64,000 bases of DNA from Obesumbacterium proteus (lineage in GTDB: Bacteria > Pseudomonadota > Gammaproteobacteria > Enterobacterales > Enterobacteriaceae), in the NCBI RefSeq assembly GCF_001586165.1, contig NZ_CP014608.1, positions 3,534,001 to 3,598,000 of the forward strand, in the 5' to 3' direction. The notes under the pieces are model-generated. The model worked only from the letters and a program-made list of their open reading frames with translations, had not been told where the DNA came from and did not search any database. This document shows, in pieces, positions 25,151-34,790 of this stretch. Numbering within the stretch: position 1 is the first letter of the stretch; the number at the start of each line of letters is the position of its first letter. The translations under genes were made by a program, and so were the position numbers.

Positions 25151-27538
25151 TCAATCCCTCAAGGATGCTTGGAATCGCTGTTTTAATGCCTCTACACATT
25201 TTGCGACGGTAGCGGCAATCTCCTCTTCTTCCAGTGTACGGGTGGTATCTTGCAATACCAGACTGATAGCGAGGCTCTTATAACCCTCGGCAACACCCTT
25301 ACCACGGTACACGTCAAACAAGTTTACGCCAACTACCTGATTTACGCCAACTTTCTTACACTCTGCCAAAATATCTTCTGCAGGGACATTTTCAGCCACC
25401 ACAACGGCGATATCACGGCGGTTTGCAGGATAGCGTGAAACCTCGCGAGCCTGCGGAATACGGCGCTCTGCAAGGGCTTCCCACTCGATTTCAAATACCA
25501 CGGTGCGACCGTTCAGATCCAGTTTACGTTCCAGATCGGGGTGAACAACACCAATGAAACCAACGCGTTTGCCTGCTAAATAAATTGCCGCACTCTGCCC
25601 CGGATGTAAGGCAGGGTTAGTTTCTGCTTTAAATTGGACGTCATCCAATTTACCGGTCAAATCTAAAATAGCTTCTAAATCACCTTTCAGATCGTAGAAA
25701 TCAACAACCTGACGTTCCAAATTCCAGTGCTCTTCGTAACGGTTACCCGCGATCACACCGGCTAGCATGACATCCTGACGGATACCCAGATTAGCAGCAG
25801 TATCAGGAACAAAGCGTAGACCCGTTTCGAACAAACGTACACGAGACTGCTGACGGTTCTGATTATAGACCACCGCAGACAGCAAGCCGCTCCACAGAGA
25901 CAGACGCATCGCTGACATTTCTACCGAGATTGGGCTTGGCAAAATCAGTGCTTCTTCTGCCGGGTGCAACAGCGCCTGAACCTTAGGATCAACAAAGCTA
26001 TAGGTGATCGCTTCTTGATAGCCACGATCGACCAGCATGGTTTTCACACGTTTCAGCGGCAAATTCGCTTCACGGTGTGAAGTCATGATCAGGTCAGCTT
26101 TTACCGGCACATTTGGAATATTGTTGTAGCCGTAAACACGGGCCACTTCTTCCACTAAGTCTTCTTCGATTTCCATATCGAAACGCCAGCTTGGCGCGAC
26201 AGCCTGCCAAGTATCATTGGCAAAGCTAACCTTACAACCTAAACGCTCAAGGATATCGGTAACCTGTGCATCTTCAACGTGATGGCCGATTAAGCGATCC
26301 AGTTTTTCACGACGCAGCGTGATCGTGGCGCGCTTAGGCAGCGTTGCTTCGTTGGTGACATCAATGACTGGGCCTGCTTGACCACCGCAGATATCAATCA
26401 GCAAACGCGTTGCACGCTCCATCGCCGCAGCCTGCAATGCCGGATCCACGCCGCGTTCGTAGCGGTGAGAAGCATCGGTATGCAGACCCTGACGGCGTGC
26501 ACGACCGGTGATGGACAGCGGGTTGAAGTACGCACATTCCAGCAGAACGTCTTGCGTCTCTTCGTTCACGCCAGAGTGTTCACCACCGAAAATACCGCCC
26601 ATCGCCAGCGCTTTTTGCTGATCGGCAATCACTAAGGTATCAGCCGCAAGCGTGGCTTCATTGCCGTCCAGCAGAGTCAGCTTTTCGCCCTCTTTCGCCA
26701 TACGCACAACGATGCCACCTTCGAGGCGGTTCAGATCGAACGCATGCATCGGCTGGCCCAGTTCCAACAGAACATAGTTGGTCACGTCAACGACGGGGTC
26801 GATAGAACGAATACCGCAGCGACGCAGTTTTTCACGCATCCACAATGGCGTTGCGGCTTTAACGTTGATCCCTTTCACCACACGGCCCAAATAGCGTGGG
26901 CAAGCGTCGGTTGCTTCAACCGTAATTGGGAAGGTGTCATGAATTGCCGCAGGAACCGCATCCATCGCAGGTACGTTCAGAGTCAGCTTGTTCAGCACCG
27001 CAACGTCACGTGCAACGCCAATAATCCCTAAGCAGTCTGCACGGTTAGGCGTTACGCTGATTTCAATCGCGTTATCATTCAGCTTCAGGTATTCACGGAT
27101 ATCGGTGCCGATAGGAGCATCTGCTGGCAATTCAATGATGCCGTCGTGATCTTCGGAAATACCCAGCTCAGAGAACGAGCACAGCATCCCTTCGGAAGGC
27201 TCACCGCGCAGTTTCGCCGCTTTGATTTTAAAATCACCCGGCAATACAGCGCCAATAGTCGCCACGGCGACTTTCAGGCCTTTACGACAGTTTGGTGCGC
27301 CACAAACGATGTCTAACAGACGCTCGCCGCCCACGTTAACCTTAGTGACACGCAACTTGTCGGCGTTTGGATGTTGGCCGCACTCAACCACTTCACCCAC
27401 GAAAACGCCGTTAAATTCGCCAGCTACCGGTTCTACGCCGTCAACTTCCAGACCGGCCATAGTAATTTGTTCTGATAATTCTTCGCTGCTAATGGCAGGA
27501 TTTACCCACTCACGCAACCAGAGTTCACTGAATTTCAT
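25151..27538 (-). CDS. pheT: phenylalanine-tRNA ligase beta subunit
   Basis: Large subunit (795 residues) of the alpha2-beta2 enzyme that charges tRNA-Phe. It has an N-terminal EMAP/tRNA-binding domain (about 40-150, with GLEVDGVEPV and HPNADKLRVTKV), the B3/B4 editing domain around 210-380, the B5 domain, a catalytic-like core and the C-terminal anticodon-binding FDX-ACB fold (RYPANRRDIAVVV). Fourteen bases after pheS and under the same attenuator. Confidence 0.97.
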   Translation of the reverse strand: MKFSELWLREWVNPAISSEELSEQITMAGLEVDGVEPVAGEFNGVFVGEVVECGQHPNADKLRVTKVNVGGERLLDIVCGAPNCRKGLKVAVATIGAVLPGDFKIKAAKLRGEPSEGMLCSFSELGISEDHDGIIELPADAPIGTDIREYLKLNDNAIEISVTPNRADCLGIIGVARDVAVLNKLTLNVPAMDAVPAAIHDTFPITVEATDACPRYLGRVVKGINVKAATPLWMREKLRRCGIRSIDPVVDVTNYVLLELGQPMHAFDLNRLEGGIVVRMAKEGEKLTLLDGNEATLAADTLVIADQQKALAMGGIFGGEHSGVNEETQDVLLECAYFNPLSITGRARRQGLHTDASHRYERGVDPALQAAAMERATRLLIDICGGQAGPVIDVTNEATLPKRATITLRREKLDRLIGHHVEDAQVTDILERLGCKVSFANDTWQAVAPSWRFDMEIEEDLVEEVARVYGYNNIPNVPVKADLIMTSHREANLPLKRVKTMLVDRGYQEAITYSFVDPKVQALLHPAEEALILPSPISVEMSAMRLSLWSGLLSAVVYNQNRQQSRVRLFETGLRFVPDTAANLGIRQDVMLAGVIAGNRYEEHWNLERQVVDFYDLKGDLEAILDLTGKLDDVQFKAETNPALHPGQSAAIYLAGKRVGFIGVVHPDLERKLDLNGRTVVFEIEWEALAERRIPQAREVSRYPANRRDIAVVVAENVPAEDILAECKKVGVNQVVGVNLFDVYRGKGVAEGYKSLAISLVLQDTTRTLEEEEIAATVAKCVEALKQRFQASLRD

Positions 27539-27552
27539 GTGATAATCCCGCC

Positions 27553-28536
27553 TTACTTAAACTGTTTGAGGAAACGCAGATCGTTTTCGAAGAATGCACG
27601 CAGATCGGTTACGCCATAGCGCAGCATGGTTAAACGCTCCATGCCCATCCCGAATGCGAAGCCAGAGTAAACTTCTGGATCGATACCTACGTTACGCAGC
27701 ACGTTTGGATGCACCATACCGCAGCCCAAAACTTCCAGCCATTTACCGTTTTTGCCCATTACGTCAACTTCGGCGGAAGGCTCAGTGAACGGGAAGTAAG
27801 AAGGACGGAAACGAATCTGCAAGTCTTCTTCAAAGAAGTTATTCAGGAAATCGTGCAGCGTGCCTTTCAAGTTGGTAAAGCTAATATCTTTATCAACAAT
27901 CAGGCCTTCCATTTGATGGAACATTGGCGTGTGGGTCTGATCGTAGTCGTTACGGTATACACGGCCCGGCGCAATGATGCGGATTGGCGGCTGCTGCTCT
28001 TTCATGGTGCGGATCTGCACACCTGAAGTCTGGGTACGCAGCAGGCGCTTAGCATCAAACCAGAAAGTATCGTGGTCTGCGCGTGCAGGGTGATGAGCAG
28101 GAATATTTAAGGCATCAAAGTTATGATAGTCATCTTCGATTTCTGGGCCGGTTTCAACGGCAAAACCCAACTCGCCAAAGAACGTTTCAATACGTTCAAT
28201 AGTACGGGTCACTGGGTGAAGTCCACCGTTTTCCATACGACGTCCTGGCATAGATACATCGATGGTTTCTTCGGCCAGACGGGCATTGAGCGCTGCTAAT
28301 TCCAGATCTGATTTACGGGCATTCAGAGCTTCCTGAACTTCCTGTTTAGCCTGGTTAATCACAGCACCCGCAGCGGGACGCTCTTCTGCTGGCAGTTCGC
28401 GCAGTGACGTCATCTGCAGCGTCAAATGGCCTTTCTTACCCAAATATTCAACACGCACATTATCTAGCGTGGCAATATCCTGAGCATTCTCTACGGCTGC
28501 CTTTGCTTGGGCAACCAACTCTGCGAGATGTGGCAT
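27553..28536 (-). CDS. pheS: phenylalanine-tRNA ligase alpha subunit
   Basis: Catalytic subunit, 327 residues, class II synthetase. It has an N-terminal coiled-coil (about 1-85), then class II motifs including HPARADHDTFWF, GRVYRNDYDQTHTPMFHQMEG (motif 2) and GFAFGMGMERLTMLRYG (motif 3). ATG at 28536 follows AAGAGGAAAGC and matches the E. coli start; the open frame runs 21 codons further but without family similarity. Confidence 0.97.
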   Translation of the reverse strand: MPHLAELVAQAKAAVENAQDIATLDNVRVEYLGKKGHLTLQMTSLRELPAEERPAAGAVINQAKQEVQEALNARKSDLELAALNARLAEETIDVSMPGRRMENGGLHPVTRTIERIETFFGELGFAVETGPEIEDDYHNFDALNIPAHHPARADHDTFWFDAKRLLRTQTSGVQIRTMKEQQPPIRIIAPGRVYRNDYDQTHTPMFHQMEGLIVDKDISFTNLKGTLHDFLNNFFEEDLQIRFRPSYFPFTEPSAEVDVMGKNGKWLEVLGCGMVHPNVLRNVGIDPEVYSGFAFGMGMERLTMLRYGVTDLRAFFENDLRFLKQFK

Positions 28537-28751
28537 TGCTTTCCTCTTCTTCCAGCCTGTTAGGCCCGATTGTCGATGGTGAGAGTCTCCCCTTCGCACT
28601 TGAAGTTGCTGCTATAGAAACCGCTACTTCAAATACTCAGGGGGTATACCCTTCATGTTTGACGCTGCCCTGGCGCAAGGTCACTCATTGGGGTATCGAT
28701 CTTCTTAAGTGCGCTCATGAATAAACCTGAATCGGCAAATCATGTTAAAGC

Positions 28752-28826
28752 AAAAAAAAAGCCTCCACGAGGGAGGCTTTCAGCGCTATTTTTCGTTTCT
28801 TTTCTTACGCGCAAAGCCTCCTGAAT
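28752..28826 (-). promoter_or_regulatory. pheST attenuator (terminator and alternative antiterminator)
   Basis: After pheM the transcript can form a terminator, GCCTCC/GGAGGC followed by nine U (28777-28752). Alternatively GGAGGCUUU (28822-28814) pairs perfectly with the AAAGCCUCC that forms the left arm of the terminator, extended by GCGC/GCGC. This is the classical translation-coupled attenuation described for E. coli pheST: ribosome stalling at Phe codons favours the antiterminator. Confidence 0.9.
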
Positions 28827-28871
28827 TCAGGCGCTAAAGTAAAAAAAGAAACGGAAAATAGCAGCGTGCAT
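28827..28871 (-). CDS. pheM: pheST operon leader peptide PheM
   Basis: A 14-codon frame, MHAAIFRFFFYFSA, with five Phe codons, sitting directly before the attenuator. It matches E. coli PheM except at residues 2 and 14. Ribosome progress over the Phe run senses charged tRNA-Phe. Confidence 0.93.
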   Translation of the reverse strand: MHAAIFRFFFYFSA

Positions 28872-29001
28872 GCTTGCATTACCTTAAATAAGTGAAAAAA
28901 CTGATTCTATTGAAAAACTTAGCGGGCTGAATGTCAAGCCAAACACAAGTCAAACAACAAAAAGCAAAAGAGGGAGCAAGCTCCCTCTTTCATCTGATGG
29001 C

Positions 29002-29358
29002 TTACGCCAGAGCAGATTTCGCTTTTTCTACCAGAGCAGCAAATGCTACTTTGTCGAATACAGCGATGTCAGCCAGGATCTTACGGTCGATTTCAACAGA
29101 AGCCTTTTTCAGACCATTGATGAAACGGCTGTAAGAGATACCGTTCTGACGTGCAGCAGCGTTAATACGTGCAATCCACAGCTGACGGAACTGACGTTTA
29201 CGTTGACGACGGTCACGGTAAGCGTACTGGCCTGCTTTGATTACTGCCTGGAAGGCAACACGATAGACGCGCGAACGGGCACCGTAGTAACCTTTCGCCT
29301 GCTTCATTACTTTTTTGTGACGTGCGCGTGCAATTACACCACGTTTTACGCGAGCCAT
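29002..29358 (-). CDS. rplT: 50S ribosomal protein L20
   Basis: A 118-residue basic protein of the large subunit, needed early in 50S assembly. MARVKRGVIARARHKKVMKQAKGYYGARSR opens the RNA-binding N-terminal extension. In E. coli L20 also represses translation of rpmI-rplT by binding the message. It follows rpmI by 42 bases. The 465 bases between it and pheS hold pheM, the attenuator and the pheS leader. Confidence 0.98.
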   Translation of the reverse strand: MARVKRGVIARARHKKVMKQAKGYYGARSRVYRVAFQAVIKAGQYAYRDRRQRKRQFRQLWIARINAAARQNGISYSRFINGLKKASVEIDRKILADIAVFDKVAFAALVEKAKSALA

Positions 29359-29400
29359 ATGCTCTCCTTAAGTCTTATTCTTGATTCAAAAAATGTTTAC

Positions 29401-29598
29401 TTATGCGTACGGCAAGCACGCTACGACCAAGCCCAGATCCCCTTTGGAAACCTGACCTTTTGGACGCAGATGACGCTTACGCTTAGTAGATTTTTTGGTC
29501 AAAATATGACGCAGGTTAGCATGTTTACGCTTAAAACCACCACCGGCGGTTTTTTTGAAGCGCTTAGCAGCGCCACGCACAGTTTTAATCTTTGGCAT
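29401..29598 (-). CDS. rpmI: 50S ribosomal protein L35
   Basis: A 65-residue basic ribosomal protein starting MPKIKTVRGAAKRFKKT. The start at 29598 is the family start; an in-frame ATG four codons upstream is less likely. Co-transcribed with infC and rplT. Confidence 0.97.
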   Translation of the reverse strand: MPKIKTVRGAAKRFKKTAGGGFKRKHANLRHILTKKSTKRKRHLRPKGQVSKGDLGLVVACLPYA

Positions 29599-29696
29599 TT
29601 CGATTTCCACTTCGCATTGTTAATTACATGAATCAGTGAGGCGAATAACACCAGCGACAGACCGAAATCCGTCGCTGGCAGTATTACTTGAGAGCC

Positions 29697-30239
29697 TTAC
29701 TGTTTCTTCTTAGGTGCGAGCACCATGATCATCTGACGGCCTTCGATCTTCGTAGGGAAGGATTCGACTACTGCCAGTTCACTCAGATCTTCTTTCACGC
29801 GGTTAAGCACTTCCATACCGATCTGTTGGTGCGCCATTTCACGTCCACGGAAACGCAGAGTGATTTTGGCTTTATCGCCATCTTCCAGAAAGCGAACCAG
29901 GCTGCGGAGTTTTACCTGGTAGTCGCCATCGTCGGTTCCAGGTCGGAATTTGATTTCCTTAACCTGAACAATCTTTTGCTTCTTCTTCTGTTCTTTGGTG
30001 GCCCTACTCTTCTCATAGAGGAATTTGCCGTAATCCATGATTCGACAAACTGGCGGCTCGGCATTTGGGCTGATTTCTACTAAATCAACACCCGCTTCCT
30101 CAGCCTTTTCCAAAGCTTCATTCAGACTGACAATACCAATCTGCTCGCCATCAACGCCTGTTAAGCGAACCTCTTGGGCGCGAATTTCTCTGTTGATGCG
30201 ATTAGGACGCGCCGGTTGAACTCTTTTTCCGCCTTTAAT
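29697..30239 (-). CDS. infC: translation initiation factor IF-3, AUU start
   Basis: A 180-residue factor that keeps 30S subunits free and proofreads start codons. The protein reads KGGKRVQPARPNRINREI from residue 2, and the only codon in the start position is ATT at 30239-30237, exactly as in E. coli, where AUU permits IF-3 to repress its own synthesis. An ATG-based call at 30113 would drop 42 conserved residues. The start overlaps the thrS stop by five bases. Confidence 0.95.
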   Translation of the reverse strand: MKGGKRVQPARPNRINREIRAQEVRLTGVDGEQIGIVSLNEALEKAEEAGVDLVEISPNAEPPVCRIMDYGKFLYEKSRATKEQKKKQKIVQVKEIKFRPGTDDGDYQVKLRSLVRFLEDGDKAKITLRFRGREMAHQQIGMEVLNRVKEDLSELAVVESFPTKIEGRQMIMVLAPKKKQ

Positions 30240-32172
30240 AACTCGATTCCTCTAATTGGTGAAGACTACGGCTGCGAATCTCTTTTTGCAGCTTTTCGAT
30301 CACTTCATTTACGTCCATGGTTCCCAGGTCTTTGCCGCGGCGGGTACGAACGGCTACTTTGCCAGATTCGACCTCTTTGTCGCCACAAACCAACATGTAT
30401 GGGACACGACGTAAAGTGTGTTCGCGGATTTTAAAGCCTATCTTCTCGTTTCTCAAGTCTGATTTCGCACGAATACCAGCAGCTTGCAGCTTTTTGGTTA
30501 ATTCATCGACATAATCAGCCTGTGCGTCGGTGATATTCATCACCTGTACCTGTACCGGTGCGAGCCAAGTTGGGTAGAACCCAGCGTACTCTTCAGTCAG
30601 GATACCGATGAAGCGTTCCATCGAACCTAGAATAGCACGGTGAATCATCACCGGAACTAAACGTTCGTTGTTTTCACCCACGTAGGACGCGTTTAAACGG
30701 CCTGGTAACGAGAAGTCGAGCTGCACAGTACCACATTGCCATGCACGATCCAAACAGTCATGCAGAGTAAACTCAATCTTAGGTCCGTAGAAAGCACCCT
30801 CACCCGGCTGATATTCAAACGGAATGCCGTTTTCTTTCAGCGCTTCGGCCAAGTCTTCTTCCGCACGATCCCAGACTTCATCACTGCCGATACGTTTTTC
30901 TGGACGAGTAGACAGTTTCACCACAATTTTTTCAAAGCCGAAGATGCTATACATGTCGTATACCATCTTGATACAGCTGTTTACTTCATCGCGGATCTGC
31001 TCTTCGGTACAGAAAATATGCGCATCATCCTGAGTGAATCCACGCACGCGCATCAGGCCATGCAGTGAACCCGAAGGCTCATTACGATGACAGCTACCGA
31101 ACTCACCCATACGCAGTGGCAAATCACGATAAGATTTCAGACCTTGGTTAAAGATCTGAACGTGACCTGGGCAGTTCATTGGTTTGATGCAGTACTCGCG
31201 GTTTTCAGAAGACGTGGTGAACATGGCATCTTTATAGTTCTCCCAGTGTCCTGTTTTTTCCCACAGTACGCGGTCCATCATGAACGGACCTTTTACTTCC
31301 TGATAATCGTATTCTTTCAGCTTCACGCGCACGAACGCTTCCAACTCACGGAAGATAGTCCAGCCGTCGTTATGCCAGAACACCATACCCGGCGCTTCTT
31401 CCTGCATATGGTACAGGTCGAGCTGCTTACCGATCTTACGGTGGTCGCGTTTTGCGGCTTCTTCCAGACGTTGCAGATAGGCATTTAACTGCTTTTTATC
31501 TGCCCACGCGGTGCCGTAGATACGCTGTAAAACGGTATTATTGCTATCGCCGCGCCAGTAGGCACCAGACGACTTCTGCAGTTTGAAATGATGGCAGAAA
31601 CGCATATTCGGCACATGCGGTCCACGGCACATGTCGATATATTCTTCGTGGTGATACAGACCTGGCTGATCATCGCGACTGATATTCTCATCCAGAATCG
31701 CCACTTTATACGGTTCTTGACGTGCTTCAAAAGCGTCACGGGCTTCTTGCCAGCTCACTTTTTTCTTAATCACGTCGTAATCTTTATCTGCCAGCTCATG
31801 CATACGCTTGTCGAGCAGCTCAAGATCTTCCTGCGTCAGGGTATGGTCAAGGTCTACATCGTAGTAGAAACCGTTGTCGATCACTGGGCCAATGGCCATT
31901 TTAGTGTTCGGCCACAGCTGTTTGATCGCATGACCCAAAAGATGCGCGCAGGAATGGCGGATAATTTCCAAGCCTTCCTGATCTTTTGCGGTAATGATGG
32001 AAACACTGGCGTCTTGTGTAATCGGATCGCAAGCATCAACCAGCTCACCGTTAACGCGACCCGCAATGCAAGCTTTCGCCAAGCCAGGTCCGATGTCCAT
32101 AGCAATATCCATTACGGATACAGGTTTGTCGAACTGGCGCTGACTACCGTCAGGAAGTGTAATAACAGGCAT
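30235..32172 (-). CDS. thrS: threonine-tRNA ligase
   Basis: A 645-residue class II synthetase. Domains in order: TGS (1-61, starting MPVITLPDGSQRQFDKP), editing/SAD domain (about 65-225, with HSCAHLLGHA and CRGPHVPNM), catalytic core (about 240-535) with zinc ligands in KPMNCPGHVQ, SLHGLMRVRGFTQDDAH and PVMIHRAILGS, and a C-terminal anticodon-binding domain. Three residues longer than E. coli at the C-terminus. It is probably autoregulated through the hairpin just upstream. Confidence 0.97.
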   Translation of the reverse strand: MPVITLPDGSQRQFDKPVSVMDIAMDIGPGLAKACIAGRVNGELVDACDPITQDASVSIITAKDQEGLEIIRHSCAHLLGHAIKQLWPNTKMAIGPVIDNGFYYDVDLDHTLTQEDLELLDKRMHELADKDYDVIKKKVSWQEARDAFEARQEPYKVAILDENISRDDQPGLYHHEEYIDMCRGPHVPNMRFCHHFKLQKSSGAYWRGDSNNTVLQRIYGTAWADKKQLNAYLQRLEEAAKRDHRKIGKQLDLYHMQEEAPGMVFWHNDGWTIFRELEAFVRVKLKEYDYQEVKGPFMMDRVLWEKTGHWENYKDAMFTTSSENREYCIKPMNCPGHVQIFNQGLKSYRDLPLRMGEFGSCHRNEPSGSLHGLMRVRGFTQDDAHIFCTEEQIRDEVNSCIKMVYDMYSIFGFEKIVVKLSTRPEKRIGSDEVWDRAEEDLAEALKENGIPFEYQPGEGAFYGPKIEFTLHDCLDRAWQCGTVQLDFSLPGRLNASYVGENNERLVPVMIHRAILGSMERFIGILTEEYAGFYPTWLAPVQVQVMNITDAQADYVDELTKKLQAAGIRAKSDLRNEKIGFKIREHTLRRVPYMLVCGDKEVESGKVAVRTRRGKDLGTMDVNEVIEKLQKEIRSRSLHQLEESSY

Positions 32173-32176
32173 TTAT

Positions 32177-32214
32177 ATTCCTTATCTACAGTGGTGACCC
32201 ACACGACAGGCCAC
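32177..32214 (-). promoter_or_regulatory. thrS translational operator hairpin and ribosome-binding site
   Basis: In the thrS leader GUGGCC pairs with GGUCAC around a nine-base loop UGUCGUGUG (32214-32194), which contains CGU as in a tRNA-Thr anticodon loop. AAGGA follows close to the ATG. In E. coli ThrRS binds such an anticodon-arm mimic and blocks its own translation. Confidence 0.75.
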
Positions 32215-32703
32215 ATATAGAAAACAATTTGTATTTAAAATCATCGATTTATGGGCGCCATCCTGCTGTACTTTGCAAGATCTGTACGCAGCGTGGTACA
32301 TAAAACGCTATGCACCCCTGAATACTCACACCCACTACCGCCGATATTAACACCCACAGAGAATGGGTTAAACAAAAACACGGCTACACAACGATTCTTA
32401 CCTGCTCTCCCCCCGTAAAATGTTACGTTAGATCAAATAACAGACAGTTAAAGAAAAGACATTTCCAAATTTTTCAAACAGATCACATCACGTGATAGCT
32501 CACAGAGATAACGCCCCTTCAACTGCTCTTGTTCGGCCATACTTTTATTTCATTGTGATTTCATTGTGCTCGTGGAACAGGAATCGAAAACGGGCTAAAC
32601 ACTGATAGTCATAGATGCATAGTTATGCTGCCGAATAAATATAACTGACGGGCTATTAATCTAGATGAGGGAATAATACGGTGGAAGCTGTATATTTCTT
32701 AAT

Positions 32704-32734
32704 CTTAAAATAAAGCGCCGGGAGGCATCCCGGC
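32704..32734 (-). terminator. orphan hairpin terminator between thrS and the porin gene
   Basis: On the minus strand GCCGGGA/TCCCGGC with a TGCC loop is followed by GCTTTATTTT. No annotated gene ends here, so it could close a small RNA transcribed away from the porin gene. The remaining bases of the 936-base gap 32173-33108 hold the thrS leader and promoter region and an AT-rich porin upstream region, with no supported CDS. Confidence 0.5.
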
Positions 32735-33108
32735 AATAAGAAATAATACAAAGAATGAATATCGATAGTAAAACATATTACGTAATCTGCATTGGCATGC
32801 AGTGGCCTAAAAATAGTATTCCTAAGATTAGAAATCAAATTAACAAAATGTGCTTATGCCAATAAAACTATTAACGGTGATTAACGGTATAGTTCAAAAG
32901 CTAGATCTTTACGTAAGTAAATCAATCACGCGAGAGTTATCATATTTATATTTTTATTTAATTTCGCATTTTTGCGCTTTTACTCTTTCAGTAAAGCCGA
33001 CAATATCGACAGCACTTGGCTTATTTAGTTCATTAAAATGTTCGAATATTGTTGAGTATAAAAAAAGCAATTGGCATCAATGCAATAAAAAAGATTAAGG
33101 AAAATAAA

Positions 33109-34257
33109 ATGAAACGCAAAGTTCTCGCAGTGGTAATACCAACATTAATGGCATTAGCAGGAACCGCCCATGCCGCCGAAATTTATAATAAAGATGGTAA
33201 TAAACTCGATTTACATTTCAAGGTCGATGGCCTTCATTATATTTCAGATAACGATAATGCCGATGGCGATCATTCCTATGTTCGTGGTGGCTTCAGTGGT
33301 GAAACACAAATTACCGATATGCTGACCGGCTATGGCATGTGGGAATATCAAGCGAACCTCAACCATACTGAAGGCGAAGATAATAGAAACTTTAGCCGTT
33401 TCGGTTTTGCTGGCCTTAAATTTGGCGATTATGGCTCTTTAGACTACGGCCGTAATTCAGGGATTATGTACGACATTATGGCTTGGACTGACATGCAGCC
33501 TGAGTTCGACGGCAGCACCGTTGGCGCGGATAACTTCATGTTCCAACGTGCTGGCGGCGTATTAACCTACCATAACCGCGATTTCTTCGGCTTGGTCGAT
33601 GGCCTAAACTTTGGTATTCAGTATCAAGGTAAAAATGACGATCCAACCGAAAATAAAGATGGCCGCGATGTATTAAGCCAAAATGGCGATGGCTACGGTT
33701 TATCACTCTCTTACGATCTCGGCTATGGCTTTAGCCTCGGTGGCGCCTACTTCCAATCTGACCGCACTAACGATCAGAACAGCGGCGGTAAAGGTGGTCG
33801 CTATAATGATATTATGGGCAATGGTGATAAAGCCGAAGCTTATACCGTGGGCGTGAAATACGAAAACAGTGGTTATTACGCAGCGGCAAACTATACGCAA
33901 TCCTATAACGCCATTCGTTTTGGTAACTCTAACGACCATAACGAAGCCTACGGTTACGCAAACAAAGCGCAAGGCGTAGAAATGTATACCGGCTATACCT
34001 TTGACTTCGGCTTACAACCTTTCGTTGGCTGGAACTATGTTCAAGGTAAAGACTTAGGCAGCAATGGCGCATCCCGCGACTATGGCGATCAGAAATTGGT
34101 TAACTTTATCGATATCGGTGCCACCTACTTCTTTAATAAAAACATGTCTACGTATGTCGATTATAAAATTAACATGATCGACGATAACGACTTTACGCGT
34201 TCAGCGGGTATTGATACCGACGATACCGTTGCATTGGGCATTGTGTACCAGTTCTAA
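33109..34257 (+). CDS. outer membrane general porin of the OmpC/OmpF family
   Basis: A trimeric-type porin of 382 residues. A signal peptide of 22 residues ends GTAHA, giving mature AEIYNKDGNKLDLHFKVDG, the classic enterobacterial porin start. RFGFAGLKFGDYGSLDYGRNSG leads into constriction loop L3 (about 110-140), and the C-terminus ends in a beta-strand with terminal Phe (ALGIVYQF), needed for BAM recognition. ATG at 33109 follows AAGGAAAATAA; the open frame upstream lacks a signal peptide. I cannot say which porin paralogue this is. OmpR sites were not resolved. Confidence 0.93.
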   Translation: MKRKVLAVVIPTLMALAGTAHAAEIYNKDGNKLDLHFKVDGLHYISDNDNADGDHSYVRGGFSGETQITDMLTGYGMWEYQANLNHTEGEDNRNFSRFGFAGLKFGDYGSLDYGRNSGIMYDIMAWTDMQPEFDGSTVGADNFMFQRAGGVLTYHNRDFFGLVDGLNFGIQYQGKNDDPTENKDGRDVLSQNGDGYGLSLSYDLGYGFSLGGAYFQSDRTNDQNSGGKGGRYNDIMGNGDKAEAYTVGVKYENSGYYAAANYTQSYNAIRFGNSNDHNEAYGYANKAQGVEMYTGYTFDFGLQPFVGWNYVQGKDLGSNGASRDYGDQKLVNFIDIGATYFFNKNMSTYVDYKINMIDDNDFTRSAGIDTDDTVALGIVYQF

Positions 34258-34308
34258 ACACAGCAGCATGATCAATAAAGAATAACACATTCGTTATTAA
34301 CGGCCTCT

Positions 34309-34336
34309 AGCCCAGCATTATGCTGGGCTTTTTTTA
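34309..34336 (+). terminator. terminator of the porin gene
   Basis: AGCCCAGCA/TGCTGGGCT with a three-base loop followed by seven T. Bases 34340-34780 after it are AT-rich and hold no gene I can support. Confidence 0.92.
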
Positions 34337-34790
34337 TGTTATCGCGAGGAGAAATAGAATTTAAAAGCACACTGTTTTCATCACAAAAACAAAACCAGCA
34401 TCCGTATACATGCAGAAAAAGCGTTGCAGAGGAAAAGCAATATCAACATCAATGCCTAGGCTTTTCTTTACTATAATAAACCACAGGTAATAAGTGGTTT
34501 TAATAAAACCTTTCGCATGTATATTCATTTTTACTGCATGATAATTGAAATAAAATCAAAATCTTTTTTAGCGATTACGTGTATAAATAAATGAACAGCA
34601 CCGTTAAGTTTCGTTTTTATGTTTCAGTTTAGAACTCGATGTTTTTCTAGTCATAATTTGTTACACTAGCTCACGTTAGTTTTCGATATATCAGCACTCC
34701 TTTTATGTTCCGGCTGAGGCATTTTGCCCCATTCGTAGCAAGTTGTTTTCTTGAGTTCAATAGCCTAACTTCACAAACCAAGGTAATTAG

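Noticed and set aside
28640..28700. Possible family A repeat in the pheS leader (GGTATACCC, CTTCATG, CTCATTGGGG)
   Set aside because: Only short scraps agree and their order and spacing do not fit the repeat; may be a very old copy, not enough to annotate.
30174..32220. Several long frames on the plus strand opposite thrS (up to 210 codons)
   Set aside because: They are shadows of thrS; the thrS frame has the full set of synthetase motifs.
32656..32838. A 60-codon frame on the minus strand upstream of the porin
   Set aside because: It runs through the orphan terminator hairpin, is AT-rich low-complexity, and has no start site.
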